From Lineus longissimus (taxonomy: Eukaryota > Nemertea > Pilidiophora > Heteronemertea > Lineidae): a DNA stretch of 64,000 nucleotides. The stretch is taken from contig NC_088308.1 of the NCBI RefSeq assembly GCF_910592395.1, positions 20,847,501 to 20,911,500 on the forward strand, read 5' to 3'. Every line of letters begins with the position of its first letter. The first letter of the stretch is position 1. Below, piece by piece: positions 1 through 11,218 of the stretch. Under the pieces are notes generated by a model. That model was not told the DNA's origin, did no database searches, and saw nothing but the letters and a program-made list of their open reading frames with translations. Position numbers and translations under genes: made by a program.

Positions 1-177
1 AACTTGGTCTCCAAGGTGTCATTACATAAGGGTACATGTGTACCAAGTTTCAACTCAATAGCTCTAACAGTTACGAAACGTGCCCTGCTAACGGACGACG
101 GACGACGACGACGACGACGACGACGGACGACGGACGCCACGGTATGGGATAAGCTCACCTCTGCTAAGAGGTGAGCT
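1..177 (-). repeat. Copy of a hairpin-plus-microsatellite interspersed repeat (in an amine-oxidase intron)
   Basis: Bases 152-177 form a near-perfect hairpin (AGCTCACCTC/GAGGTGAGCT); 91-136 is a CGACGG/CGA microsatellite. Read on the minus strand the order is hairpin, GTCCGTC-type array, then CCGTTAGCAGGGCACGTTTC. A second copy at 38805-38960 has the same order and a closely matching sequence after the array, so this is a dispersed repeat family, not a simple satellite. The left end is outside the window. Confidence 0.6.
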
Positions 178-316
178 AAAAATGAGGTGAAATGCTCCAA
201 ATTTTGAAATTAACGACAGCCCTAAGAAGTTTTTATCCGAAACCTTTCTTGCACCTTTTCCCATTTTTACTCTACTAGGGAATAGACTAAGCCCAAAATT
301 CTGCATTCAAACTCAC

Positions 317-3300
317 CTTTTTGTAAGTGACGATGACTTTGATGAGATACCCAACAGGCATGTGCTGATATATCTCACTCTTGGCTGCCGGCAAAGCTGG
401 CTCATACTGGATGTTACCTACAAGACAAAGTGACATGCTGTGAGTATGAGATGTCACCACATCAGATCTCAGTTTGGACAAAATCATAAATTTACCAAAA
501 AAATTGCCAAAAGGATGATGTCATCTGATGTTAAACTTATAAGTTGCTGGTTTTTCATTTGAAGTTCTTCACAAATTCAAGAGGACAGTGTTTTGTTTAT
601 TTCGAACATACTTGAAAAGAATCTCTCGATAAAAATAATTTTTCATCCGATTATGTCCTTACCAGCCATATTTGGCGGTGTCGCCACTATCACCCGCTTA
701 CATCTGAAGCGTCTGCCTCCCATTGTTTCTACACGCACAGCCTCACTACCCTGAAATCAAGCCCATTATTCAGGTTATCTGATGAAATAAGTAAAGATTT
801 ACGTCCCCTCTGAGATGTAAACCAAGGTTCCTTACACCTAGCCAGGGCAACAAAAGACCCTATCCAAGTGACAAACATTAGAAGCTTGCCATGGAGTCTC
901 AATAAGGAAGGGGACTGTTGATAAATCTATGTGGATGGTGCGGTGAGCCAAGCACATTTTCAGACACAATACAGAGTTTACTATGGCAATACCAACAGCT
1001 TTGCCTATCAACAGTAAGCTCACAAGTGCCGCAGACATCCAAATCTGTTGAAAACATGTGCCGCATAGGAATGAGAACTATACCTGTGTTATGTTCTTGA
1101 CTGGCTGGCCTAACAAAACATTCTTTGGTCCAATTTTCTCCACCAATTTATGAGAGACCTGTTGAGCACCACCCTGAAGAAAAGGAATACAACATATAAC
1201 TAGGTGGTATATTAAAACAAACACCTTTAAATGACATCAGATATCAAGCTGGTCAAAATCATGCCAAAAAAACCGACCTTAGGACAGATTTTTGGTCGAA
1301 AGACAGTTGTTGGGCACAAATCGGATAAGATCACAGTGTTTGCAATTTGCTGCTTCTGCATTTATACGGGACACTGTCACTGGATCTATGATGAAATCCC
1401 CATCAATGGATCTACCACGAGCAATCATAGATAAATATAGATTTGCCCATGATTGAATATATGATGGGATCCGAGCATAAAACATGGTTTGTAATAATCA
1501 TTAAAGATTCATCCATTGGCCAATTTAATGATTCTGTACACTTTTGCCTGTGAAATTTTCATCAAGTTATTGCTTACTTTGATTTTATATTCTTGTCCAG
1601 AATTTTCCTCCGATTCGATGACAGCCTGCAGACCCCCGGCAGCATGGCAGTAGTGCAGGAAGTACAGGAAAGACATGTCTTTAGGCAGCCGACCAAATAT
1701 ACATGTTAAGGCCGAGTCTATGGCATCACGAGCACCTTTAAAACAGAATATTTCAAACAGATTTAGATGACACCTAGGACAAGTGGTGCTCATCACGGAG
1801 TTGAGCTTCAACAGAAATGCACAGCCCTATGCTGCTAGCATAATAACCAAAGTGCATTTAAAAAGTGCGCTTTATAAATGTGCTATTTTTGTTATTATTA
1901 TCAGAGTGTAGTGAATTTTCATAGACACACTTCAACAAACTATGCCATTAACACAAAGCTCAAATATGTTTCATTGTATTCCACCCCAAATGAGGGAAAT
2001 TGGTTCAAACACAGACAAAGAAAGACGCAAAATCAAAATCAAAAGGGTCAAAATAATGAAGCTTCGAGATGCCATATACCAAACACCACAACCATCTTGC
2101 AATCTCAGTGGTAATTGCAAGTAAAATTTTGTTATTTGAAAATGTCATGCAAAGAAAAAACTCAGATTCAATTACAATATGTAAAACTGACATACCCATC
2201 AACCATATAAGAGAATAGACTTAATACCACAGACCAGTTTCAATAAACTTAACATGTTACCTGTTAAACTATCATTCAATGCCTGAAATATTCAAATCAT
2301 CATACTGAGGAGAAATTGTACACCTCATCACATTAGGTATCAAATGTCCTTTAAAAAACAATACATTGGAATCTCCCATAGCAGACACCGCTCAAATAAG
2401 GACACCCTCACTCTAGTTTTGGTCCCAAATTGGTTATTTCCAGTCAATTTTACCTCTCTTAACAGGACATCACTCTATCAAGGACAGCATTTGACACGCC
2501 TGAGGGTGTCCTTTCGAGGTGTTATATTGGTCTGCACACTCTCCACAAGTTCTGTATCAGCATCAGTACTAAGGTATAAGGGGGTAGAAATCGAATATTC
2601 TTTCACAACAAAACTTTTCATAAATGATGTTAATTGATTTTCATTTCTGTTAGTTAAACAAGATGCACTTGACGCACTCAGGCATGTCTATTATCCTGAA
2701 AGAGGGGGAAAGGACTTCTACTAGTGCCAATTCTTGACTACCCAAATTGATAGCCTATCAGAGTGAAGTGACCTTGGTGTGCATGTCAACTATCATACCT
2801 TGAGTCCATAGGTGTTTTCTGGCAAATGTTTCACCTGTCATTCCATCCCATTCTTCAGCATGTGGGCATTCTGATGGATTGTCGACAGGAACCATTAGAC
2901 ACATCTTCTCGACCTAGAAAATATTCATAACAATTGATGATTTATTGAACCAATCTGTTTGACAGTTAATGTCCTTGACCCAAGTCATGGAGAATCAAAA
3001 TTGAACACTTTACTATCATTTTATCAGTATTACTGGCATCGCATTGTTTTTTGCCGGAGGTGTGGAGTCAACTATAGGCTACTGACCACCCCTTCTACTT
3101 TGTTTGGACACACTTCTTACCTTGCTTGAAAAGAAAAACAGGTCAATGAGGGAAAGGAATGATAGGCCAGGCAAACCATTCTTGTAGTATCGAATCTGAT
3201 TGTTCTGTCCAAGCTGCATACACTTCGCACCTGTTGTGAACTGCTTATATCTTTCGATCCCAAGTTCCTCCAGGAGGGATGTGATGTGAGGTTGGCATCT

Positions 3301-3854
3301 AAAAAAAGATTAATAATTTCAAGTTTGAATTCAAAGTCGACAACATTTTATGATAATTCCAAAGCGCTTGTGTTCTATTCTAAAAGCTTTCTGTCTTGTC
3401 ATATCATAGGAAGCGAACACTGACAAAGAATATTGACCATCACAGTTGACAAATGTTGGTATACTTCATACTTACGATCCTACCCACTGTCCACCGAGAT
3501 CAAAGTCATCTTCACCTTTGGCTGCTGGTATCTTCACAGTCAGTGTTCTGCCTCCAACTCGATCTGCAATTTAAAACAATATCAAGCCAATGGATCAGTG
3601 TTCACTTTTAGTCAGATGCATTGATCCACCACCCCCACATGGTAGGCCTACCAATGCTACAATGTCATAATCATGCATGAATGATGTGCCTGTACTGTGG
3701 CTGGCCACTCAAAGTCAAAGTCAAGATGTATACCTTTTGCTTCTAAAACTACAACACGGATGCTATGATCTTTTTTCCACAGCTGATAACCAGCGGTAAG
3801 TCCTGCAACACCAGCACCAATGATTACAACATCAACTTCGTCATCGACACTCAT
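317..3854 (-). CDS. Flavin-containing amine oxidase (MAO family), 5' part; runs off the left edge
   Basis: FAD-dependent oxidase expected to deaminate amines oxidatively. Eight coding exons join in frame (minus strand, 5' to 3'): 3854-3734, 3563-3476, 3298-3121, 2913-2799, 1735-1578, 1173-1084, 750-663, 417-317, all with GT-AG introns, giving 313 residues. Residues 7-25 hold the dinucleotide-binding beta-alpha-beta with GAGVAG at 13-18; the junction of exons 1 and 2 rebuilds DRVGGR, followed by DLGGQWVG, both hallmarks of the family. Later segments match the substrate domain (FLHYCHAAGG, GGAQQVSHKL, ATPPNMAG). Family members are about 500 residues, so the C-terminal third, including the FAD-linking or covering region, lies outside. 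The start ATG at 3854 immediately precedes the FAD motif, as expected. Whether it is a true monoamine oxidase or a polyamine/putrescine-type oxidase cannot be decided without the C-terminus. Divergently arranged with the DPY30-motif gene. Confidence 0.9.
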
Positions 3855-4774
3855 TTTGAGGTAGAAATTTGGTAAAACTTGTAAAAATCTTGATCATTTT
3901 TTTCTGTTCAGCTGACAGGGGAATACCTTCCGGTCCCGAGTGGAAGTGACGTCATAGACGGGAACCCATAATGGTGAGGTTTCCTAGCAACCCATAATGC
4001 AAATCCGCTTTTGTGGAGAGCTTTTTCCTAGCAGGTACACCTTTATTTATCCCTAAAATCCACGATTAAACTGCTGGTAAGCCGATTTTAAAGTCTAGTT
4101 TGATTCTTTAACTGTTGTGTATTGGATTATAATGACTGATTACGATCACGACCAGGAAAAGTGCCAAATAACTGGTTGTAAAGTTTATAGGTACCGTATA
4201 GGCCTACTTTTTTTGCAGTCGTTTATGCATGCTGCTGTGCATGTATTTATTCATGCATGCATTATATGCAATACATCAACATCGTATATACCCTGGGCCC
4301 TTGACCTTGCATGCATGCTATCATTCTTTCATCAAGAATCACATTTCCTGCATACCAGTGCATGGATGAGTGGTTAACCAGGCCCATAACTGTCTCGATT
4401 CTCGTCATAAATAAGCGTAGGCCTATACCGAGCTCAGCTTATCAAATATCAATAATAATAATATCATGCTGTTACTGACTCTAAGACTTAGAGTCACCAG
4501 TGACGGCAGTGTCTGCCATGCAAGTGGCGGTGACACTGTCGCACAAATGCTGTCTGCCTGCCGTGGCGCTGCTGCTGCAATGGCATGATTTGGCTGTAGA
4601 ACTTTCAGGCCTGGCGAGCTGTGAGTGTGACATCCAATGTATTTGTAAGACGTGACAATATCATTACAACTTCATAATGATCTTCTTCAGGATTTAAGGC
4701 AATATTCAAGTTGTATGAAAATGCCTATTTATCAGTTAAGCAAGGGTTTAACTACAGCCACTTTCCTTTTCAGC
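3855..4774. promoter_or_regulatory. Shared upstream interval between two divergent genes
   Basis: The amine-oxidase ATG (3854, minus) and the first coding exon of the DPY30-motif gene (4775, plus) are separated by 920 bases. No coding exon is apparent here. The interval should hold the 5' untranslated regions and start sites of both genes, possibly as a bidirectional promoter; a 5' untranslated exon ending before the acceptor at 4771-4773 is implied, because coding begins one base after a good polypyrimidine-AG. I see no convincing TATA box. Confidence 0.4.
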
Positions 4775-7553
4775 ATGATGATGGATTCAAAGTATCTGGA
4801 GCAACAAGTTGGTGTTCCATTATCAAAGTGCCTGGCTGAGGTGATTCAGCATCGTCCTATAGATCCGATTGAGTTCATGGCGAACTGGTTGAAAACATAC
4901 AGACAAAATGTTTTATTTGCTGAAAAGGTATATTTGGTCTTTTTTTTCTTAGTTTTGAACACTACAAATTGTATCCTTAAACTCAAGATGAACCTTTGGG
5001 GGGGGGGGGGGTTACTCTAGTCTAAGGATGAAGCCAGGATGAAGAACTTAGACTTGCCTGATGGAAGTTCCATTGGAAGATATTGCAGTGGCTCTTCTTG
5101 AAGTGAAGGTCTTCACAGTATGAAATAACATTGCCAATCCTTCATTGACCACTACCATGTAGAATATCAACACTAGGACCATGAATATCATCAATTGTCT
5201 TTTTGTTTATGTTTGTAAAATCTTTCTTTTATTGAGAAACCTACATGTATGGATACTCACAGGATAGTGTGAGAATTGAGCAGGTTTGCACTGAATCACA
5301 GTCCTTGTTTGATGAAGTATTTCAAAGGATCATGATTGGTGTATTATATCAGTTTGTTTAAGGTAAATTGTTACAATTATATAATAAGACAAGTACAATT
5401 ATAGCTCCTACAATGTTAAAAAGAGCATGTATAGTACACATCAGTGCACACTGAGGCAAAATTGTACTGTTGCTATAATTGTACCACCTTCCCTTATAAT
5501 ACTCACTTAACTGTGCTTAACTTTCAGATGGAAGTTGAAGCGGCACAGTTAGCAAAAGAACATGAAGACTACGCTCGCGAGATGGTAATGCAGGAAAAGA
5601 GACGAGCAGAGGTTGAGCAGCTCAGAAAGGAGGAAGAGGAAAAACAAAAGGTTTTATATAAATATCATCTGTTTGGAATTTGTGACCCGCTCTACCAAAA
5701 CTAGGCGCTTGTCGCATCTGAACTTGACAGGTTGATACGGACTTGTTGTTCATTTCCCTATTGTAGACCTTTTGTGAAATGTGACCAAATCAGTTTGTAA
5801 CAGATTTCACAAAAGGTCTACAATAGGGAAATGAACAACAAGTCCGTATCAACCTGTCAAGTTCAGATACGACAAGCGTCTAGTTTTGGTAGAGCGAGTC
5901 ACATTTATTCTTGATTTAAAAACAAATTTTTACTCTTTGCAAATATTGATTTCATTAAGTGCTGGTGGTTGGTCAACACATCACACCACGGTGCTGAAGT
6001 CTTCAAAGGAGTAGTGCCAAGTATGTTTACATTAGTTGATGTAACCCTAACCCAGAATGAACTGAAGTAATATTAATAAACAAACTACTGTGCACTCACT
6101 CAAGTCAAGCATTGTCTCTTTTTTGTAGGCTCTAGAAGCACAACTTGCTGCCCAGAAAATGAAACAGGATTCTAACTTGTCTGCTCCTAATTTACCGCCA
6201 CTGCCAGAAGGAGAGGAGCCAAGTCAAGATGAAACCGCTAGAGAGGTACATAAAAATTTTCAAGCAACCTTTACTTTAAGAAACCAATAAGCTTTATGTA
6301 ATAAAATTACAAATGAACAAAAAAATGAAAGATTTTGAGAATTTTTTTCTGTGATGTCTGTCGGACATCACTCTCATGAGGTCAATAACAACCACACTCT
6401 CAACTTGAAAAAAAGTTATGGAGTGTGATAGCGCCTTTCATTGCAATGTCCAGGTTATAGTATCCCCGGTGACTCGGCATGGATACTACAATCTTGGCGT
6501 TGGGATTGGAGGGTCGAATCGATGAATGTTCCATTGAAGTTTGAGCCTCCCTCATATCTCATTTTGTGATGAAACTCTGCATGTCTGTATCTTTGATTCT
6601 AGCTTGGATACATATTATCCACCAGGAAATAGGTAATTGCGTGACTGAACTCATTATATTGCACGGATAGTGTAATTTTTGTTAGGGTGTAAACTTTGGT
6701 GAGAATAAGTCCTCCTTATTTTTAGAATATTGTCTGTTAGATTTCATTTTTTCCGCAATGTTTTTTGTTAGCATATTTAAAAAAATGCTTTTTGGGGTAA
6801 TCTCTGGGTCTCAAAAAAAGACCATTCTCTTTTAGAATGATAAAGTCTATCTTTTGTTTTATTTTCATGTCGATATTCTCAAGTTTTCCCTCTTGTTTAC
6901 ATACTGTATCCCATGTTTCTGTCATAACATTTGTTACCTGCTGTCGTAAGTATCAGAAGTGATTGTTTAATCATAGAGTCGTCACCTCTATTGAAAGACA
7001 AGCCAGATTTGGCTTTTGAGACACTTTTAGTCCCAAACCCTTGTCCCTAAATGCCAAGCACCAGATACCACAACCCCCCCGTCCAGTTAGGGAAGAGGCA
7101 TATTCAGTTGGAGTTGGTGTCCCCATTTAATTAAAAAAAAGAACTGAAAGAGACAAGATGCTTTCACAGGCTCATCAATTTACAATGAGGAAAAATGTAA
7201 GTCGTCGGTAAGCATTATTAAATCACATATCGATCAATTGAACAGCTCAGTTGATCAGATGATGGCAAAGGGGCAAATATTTTGATGCTGCGTTGTCATT
7301 ATATGAAGCCAGAATTCAGTAAACTTTTGCCAAGATGGGCACCCATTAGTGTCACCAAGTCCAGTGTTCTGTTTTCCAGGAGAGCGCGCCAGTGGAAAAT
7401 GGCGAAGCTGCACCAGCTGGAGAGCCTGAGGCTCAGGAACAAGCCCTTTATTTCCACGAGAGTGCACCAGTCGAAAATGCCAAGGCTGCACCAGCAGAAC
7501 CGGAGCCAGAGGCTCAGGACCAAGAAGAGGAGGCAGAAGAGGAGGAGTCATAG
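4775..7553 (+). CDS. DPY30-motif coiled-coil protein (DYDC1/DYDC2-like)
   Basis: Four exons join in frame (4775-4927, 5528-5650, 6129-6245, 7380-7553), each a multiple of three, giving 188 residues. Residues 5-45 are a Dpy-30 dimerisation motif (YLEQQVGVPLSKCLAEV, then RPIDPIEFMANWL), the two-helix X-type bundle that docks on amphipathic anchor helices. Residues 52-92 are charged, Glu/Arg/Lys-rich and likely coiled coil. The C-terminus is acidic and contains an internal duplication of ESAPVEN...AAPA...EPEAQ. Motif plus coiled coil fits the DYDC proteins, known in vertebrates from testis and cilia, better than core DPY30 of COMPASS complexes (about 100 residues, no long tail). Start chosen as the first of three consecutive ATGs directly after the acceptor. 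AATAAA signals lie at 7886 and 8122. An intron carries a hairpin transposon. Confidence 0.85.
5681..5903. mobile_element. Hairpin MITE, copy 1 (intron of the DPY30-motif gene)
   Basis: Two arms of about 100 bases are nearly perfect inverted complements around a short loop near 5790-5800. Ends read TGTGACCCGCTCTACC and GGTAGAGCGAGTCACA. There is no coding capacity. A related element with the same outer bases and the same internal blocks lies at 47834-48023, so this is a non-autonomous inverted-repeat family. No clear target duplication is visible because both copies are flanked by AT-rich ATTT/TTTAT. Confidence 0.8.
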
Positions 7554-7885
7554 TTATCATTCTTCATTGATCAGATGTAAAAAAAGGGAATAACTCGCCT
7601 GTGCACAGATGGCATGAAATTGAATTGTTCTTCGAAATTGTCTAGTACTCACACAGTCATTTAGTGCCTTGGGCCACTCTTTCTTTGCCCTTGGTTGTAT
7701 CAAGTGTAACATAGATCTATAAACCTTGGTTGTAAATCAAAGATGTATGCCTCTGGATTATGTTGAAACTAATAAGAACCACCAGAAACTTGTGTGCTGC
7801 ATACATTATACTGGTTAGTGTAGATTTGAAAAGAACAGTCATTCAGAATCAAAATGTAGATTTTATACTGAGTTACTTTTTAGTC

Positions 7886-7891
7886 AATAAA
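7886..7891 (+). other. Polyadenylation signal of the DPY30-motif gene
   Basis: AATAAA 333 bases after the TAG at 7551-7553. A second AATAAA lies at 8122-8127, so alternative 3' ends are possible. Confidence 0.45.
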
Positions 7892-8129
7892 AAAACTAGG
7901 GATAACCTCACATTACTATTCTAAGTCATTTTGTCTTATTTTCACAATCTCAACAGATTTGTCATGCATTCAGCAGTATACCATGGCATTCTCATCACAA
8001 ACTGATTTGTCAATCACTGATTCAGTCATTCAATTATATGATGGCAGTGTCACTCTTGTTAGGAATATGCTTGTGAATTCTTTGTTTGATTATGATACAG
8101 TTATGTGTTTTACCAAATTTGAATAAAGA

Positions 8130-10291
8130 CTAGTCTTTGATAATTCTTGATTTAACTCATTACCATTGAATGTACATGTATTATGATGTATTACCAGTTA
8201 CTGTCCAAGTTTTATTCATATCTGTCCAAGCTTTGTGCAAGTTTTGTTTATTTGTTCAGCCGTCTATTTTTGTGTTCAATTTATTTCTTTTCATCCTAAT
8301 TTTGACAACATCTTATGGCTAGTGGTAGAAAACACCTTTTAGGGGACAGGACAGAGCTGTGTTAATTGTCCGTTAATTTCAAATCACATAGGAGTAAGGC
8401 TATATTCTATTCCTACTGTCTTTGAGAGCCCAAGAAACATATAAAACCAATACTGTTAATGAAAACATTCCTACTTTCCAATCTTTCATTCTGGTTTGAA
8501 TAAAATTAGAGGTTGTGTTACTTAGCATTTGATGATATTCAAGTGTTCATGTCAACTTTGTGAAATATATTTATTTATAGAAAATTATTGACTTGTTTGT
8601 TTTCGTTGACATAATTTGTCGTTCTCAAATTGAGTGAGGTAAAGTGGCTTGCTCAAGATTTTCTAATTTCCATGTTGCACACCCTTCTGCTGACTAAGCT
8701 TTGACACAATTGTCTGATGTCTCAACTTGTTTGATTTCAAACTTGTTGGAACTTGTTCCCATCTGTGCTTCAATCCCCTGAGCAGGTTTTTTGGGGTCCA
8801 TTTCCGTGTGACACATTCCTTGGGTCAGACTTGGTTGTGATACTAGACATGCCCTGCTGTGTCCAACAGACAACGATTCATGTTTGGTTCTGAGCACACT
8901 TAAACATCCCTTGTGTCTGCACTAGATTCTTACGGTAACATTCTGAAATGGGTCATTTGGTTCAACTGATTTATCCTAAATCATCGAGGCTGCACAGGTT
9001 GTGACATTATGAAGACTTGTCCTTATTGAAAGTGTCTGAGCTGTCCTGCATGCCCTGATTGCTAAACTGGTATATAAGGTATCTCTTTGTGTCAAGAGTA
9101 GTTCTAGCGAATTCCGGCTCGAACTGCTGTTAAAAGTAATGTCTGAACTGGTTGTGACTTGACTGTCACTAAACCCTGTTGTCTGGGCAATGGATGAGTT
9201 TGAGACAGTTTCTTTGAACTGGCTGTCTGCTGTAATCTAGTTGATACACGGGAAATGCTGTGAAATCGTCCAGAAGCCGTCTAGAGATGATAGTATGTGA
9301 AACAGGCAGGAAAGACAGGTTACCCATCCAAAATTATGCTTATACGTCGCCGATAAGAAGTATTTGATGTTAAAGGTAGAGCAAGTAGAAGGGGGCATGA
9401 ATGGAGAGGGAGGCGTATAAGAAAAAGAACGATCATATAAACGTGTAACAAGCGATTCAGAAGTAAGGTAAGTGTTTGACACTTTATTAAACGATAGTTA
9501 AATACATTCCTTGAAGGAAAGCTTAGGTACCACGAGGCAGGCTCTCTATTTACAAGATCAATAAGGAGGCCGCCAAACGGCAGATTTGTGATACCAAAGT
9601 GATAACGTGGATACAGGCATAAAGCGAGCGACAGAACAGTCACAAAAGTCCGTCAGTTCATTTCAAATGAATGTTCCAGCAGTTCGCATATAGGCATTGT
9701 TTAACTACAGGAAACTTGGCAACAGCTTTCTGTGCTTTATAGACTATAAGACTAGATATAAAGGTTAGTTATTGCACAATAAACTATCATCATCGACCAA
9801 CACCAATGTCATCGGGTTGCCACTATCAAAATCATATTTGAGAATTTACGATGACTGGGTTGTGGAGTCCTTATGACTGATCAGTGTACAAGAACGAGAG
9901 TAAACGTGAGTACATTGCGACACCAGACACATTTCGCGCAAGCAATTTAACACTCCATCTATGGGTTGTTATAAGTGTCTGTTTAAGGTCAGAAGTCTAC
10001 ACCTCTCCACATCAACTACATGTCGTGGTGGCTCTTAGATACCATAAAAGAATAAGACGTGAAATGTCTCACTATGGTTTGGTAGACCATATTTGAAAAT
10101 GCAAGATTCCCCAAGACATCTTTGACTGTTTAGCCTATCTTTTAGGATGTTGACCTCGTTTATAGGCCATAACCACTAGTGGTTCGTAGTCATCAAATGA
10201 ACAACTCCCATGAAACGGTCAAACAACATATTTTAGGCTGACGAGGTAAGTTCGTCCTTCTACAGTAGTTTGGACACTCTTTAATCGGATT
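8130..10291. other. Intergenic interval, no gene recognised
   Basis: About 2.2 kb of AT-rich sequence between the 3' end of the DPY30-motif gene and the stop of the RING gene. The open frames here are short and show no domain or codon pattern I recognise; the 3' flank of the minus-strand RING gene must lie at its right end. Confidence 0.5.
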
Positions 10292-11218
10292 TTATGAGCC
10301 TAAACGAGACACGATACTCTTCCTAAATAATTTCCCAATGCAAAAATTCATCCAGTTCTCATCTAGTTCAATCTTGACAGTTTCAATTCCAGCACATGGT
10401 TCTTCCTCCTGATCTGCCATGACGTAATCCTCTAACAACGCCAACTGCTGGAGACACTTTAGACGAATACAGAGCAGTTCTACTTCGCGGATTTGGTCCG
10501 TTTTCCGCAGTCTCGCTTCCATGTCTGCGCACATTTGCTCTGCCTTTGATTTACAATCCTTTGCCTTGCAGATTTTAGTCTTGAATGCATCCAAATGCGG
10601 CGTCACCATCTCCTCTAGTGCGTGTTGTCTCTCTACGCGCTTCTCGCAAAGCTTTTCGAAACAAACTTTAAATACTCTGTCCAGTTCTGACTGTGCGTTT
10701 TCATAAGACATGTAGAGAACTCGATGCTGTGCTTCCCACTTTTCACAATTATCACCCAAAGTCTGTAATTTCTCACGCATTTCCTTCAAGACAGTTTTGA
10801 TATGATTTGTGGAATCATTTATATGCTCATCTTGGCAGTGTTGGCAAATCATGGCAGAACAATGGTTAAAACACCTCTTGAGTTCGGAACATAGTTCCCC
10901 ACAATCCGAACAGCAGTATTTAAGAACTGTCCGATTCACTTTATTCGCTGATGAAAACACGACTTCCGTTAGCGCATCCGCCGTGATGTTGCTAGAAAAG
11001 CCTTTTACTCCATTCGCTGGCAGTGGATGTTTCCTATTGTCAAGAGGACAAGTGATATGATGTGTCCTTGACCGGCACTCCAGGCAAGCTAGACAGAACG
11101 TGTGTCCACATGGAAGAAGTTTGGGGTTTTCGAACCGATCGAGGCACATCGGACATTGAAGTATCTGTTCAATGGTAGGACGGACACGCCCCTCTGGTAT
11201 GGCGTCGAGAGCAGCCAT
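10292..11218 (-). CDS. RING-finger/B-box (TRIM-like) putative E3 ubiquitin ligase, intronless
   Basis: A single uninterrupted frame of 308 residues. Residues 22-60 are a C3HC4-type RING: C22-x2-C25, C37-x-H39, C42-x2-C45, then C57 with P58-L59-D60, so Asp replaces the usual final Cys ligand. Residues about 102-140 are Cys/His-rich with spacing like a B-box (C-x2-C, C, C, C-x2-C, H, H). The remaining 165 residues are charged and helical, probably coiled coil, and the protein ends without an NHL, B30.2 or filamin domain. This is the N-terminal half of a TRIM architecture. TRIM-type proteins transfer ubiquitin from an E2 to targets and often act in innate immunity, but target and role here are unknown. 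Lack of introns suggests a retrocopy origin or a single-exon TRIM clade, both common in invertebrates. Confidence 0.85.
   Translation of the reverse strand: MAALDAIPEGRVRPTIEQILQCPMCLDRFENPKLLPCGHTFCLACLECRSRTHHITCPLDNRKHPLPANGVKGFSSNITADALTEVVFSSANKVNRTVLKYCCSDCGELCSELKRCFNHCSAMICQHCQDEHINDSTNHIKTVLKEMREKLQTLGDNCEKWEAQHRVLYMSYENAQSELDRVFKVCFEKLCEKRVERQHALEEMVTPHLDAFKTKICKAKDCKSKAEQMCADMEARLRKTDQIREVELLCIRLKCLQQLALLEDYVMADQEEEPCAGIETVKIELDENWMNFCIGKLFRKSIVSRLGS

Noticed and set aside
9237-9643. Minus-strand frames of 81 and 107 codons
   Set aside because: The two frames overlap in different phases, have no recognisable domain, and no splice-compatible neighbours were found.
10521-11060. Plus-strand open frames of 61 and 83 codons opposite the RING gene
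   Set aside because: They are antisense shadows of a strongly supported coding frame and show no domain or splice signals.
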